The translations under genes were made by a program, and so were the position numbers. Of a DNA stretch of 5,119 nucleotides, positions 5,073 through 5,119 are shown piece by piece. Numbering within the stretch: position 1 is the first letter of the stretch; each line of letters begins with the position of its first letter. Below the pieces are notes generated by a model, which was given only the letters and a program-made list of their open reading frames with translations, did not search any database and was not told the DNA's origin. The DNA lies in assembly GCA_028717765.1 (NCBI GenBank), contig JAQUNE010000038.1:1-5119 (forward strand), in the 5' to 3' direction. Source of the stretch: Candidatus Omnitrophota bacterium (GTDB lineage: Bacteria > Omnitrophota > Koll11 > Gygaellales > Profunditerraquicolaceae).

Positions 5073-5119
5073 TTTTATTTTTAGATAAGTAAGGCCATTT
5101 CAGCGTAGAAGGCAGGGGG

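Noticed and set aside
5073..5119. Possible start of another gene, with AGGCAGGGGG at the window end
   Set aside because: The G run could be part of a ribosome-binding site, but no start codon or frame can be seen before the window ends.

Overview
This is an AT-leaning bacterial window (about 40% G+C by eye) with six complete protein genes and one truncated one. No RNA gene, insertion sequence, CRISPR array or origin was seen. An LpxL/HtrB-family acyltransferase and three predicted exported or envelope proteins point to a diderm (Gram-negative-type) bacterium. Dense packing, overlapping genes and an adenosine-specific kinase (PF04008, frequent in archaea and deep-branching bacteria) would fit a candidate phylum such as Omnitrophota, or a deltaproteobacterial-type lineage. 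That placement is inference only.

Layout. (1) Positions 1-285 (+) hold the 3' end of an MFS transporter gene. It converges tail to tail with (2) a zinc-type CDF cation exporter at 282-1163 (-); the two stop codons share one palindromic CTAG. (3) A 96-bp divergent intergenic region (1164-1259) holds back-to-back sigma70-like promoters. Each sits so close to its start codon that both mRNAs are predicted to be leaderless or nearly so. (4) Rightward, 1260-2729 encodes an exported PIG-L/LmbE-type deacetylase with an extra C-terminal beta-rich domain. It overlaps (5) an adenosine-specific kinase-family gene (2704-3186) whose ribosome-binding site lies inside the deacetylase gene. (6) A second rightward unit has its own promoter. 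It encodes an LpxL-like acyltransferase (3238-4152), in which the expected acidic residue of the HX4(D/E) motif is proline, and a tightly linked 65-residue protein with two membrane segments (4156-4353). (7) After a 176-bp gap with two imperfect hairpins and a perfect TTGACA box, 4530-5072 encodes a secreted protein with a DUF5666-like small beta domain and a disordered tail. The last 47 bases hold nothing I can call.

The gene set leans toward the cell envelope (sugar or amide deacetylation, lipid A-type acylation, small membrane and periplasmic proteins, metal export). I see no single pathway linking all of it. The most interesting pattern is in translation starts: the three genes that follow a close promoter lack a Shine-Dalgarno sequence, while the two downstream operon genes and the one gene with a long leader have strong GGAGG-type sites. 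I found no convincing wholly new system; the best leads are listed as findings.
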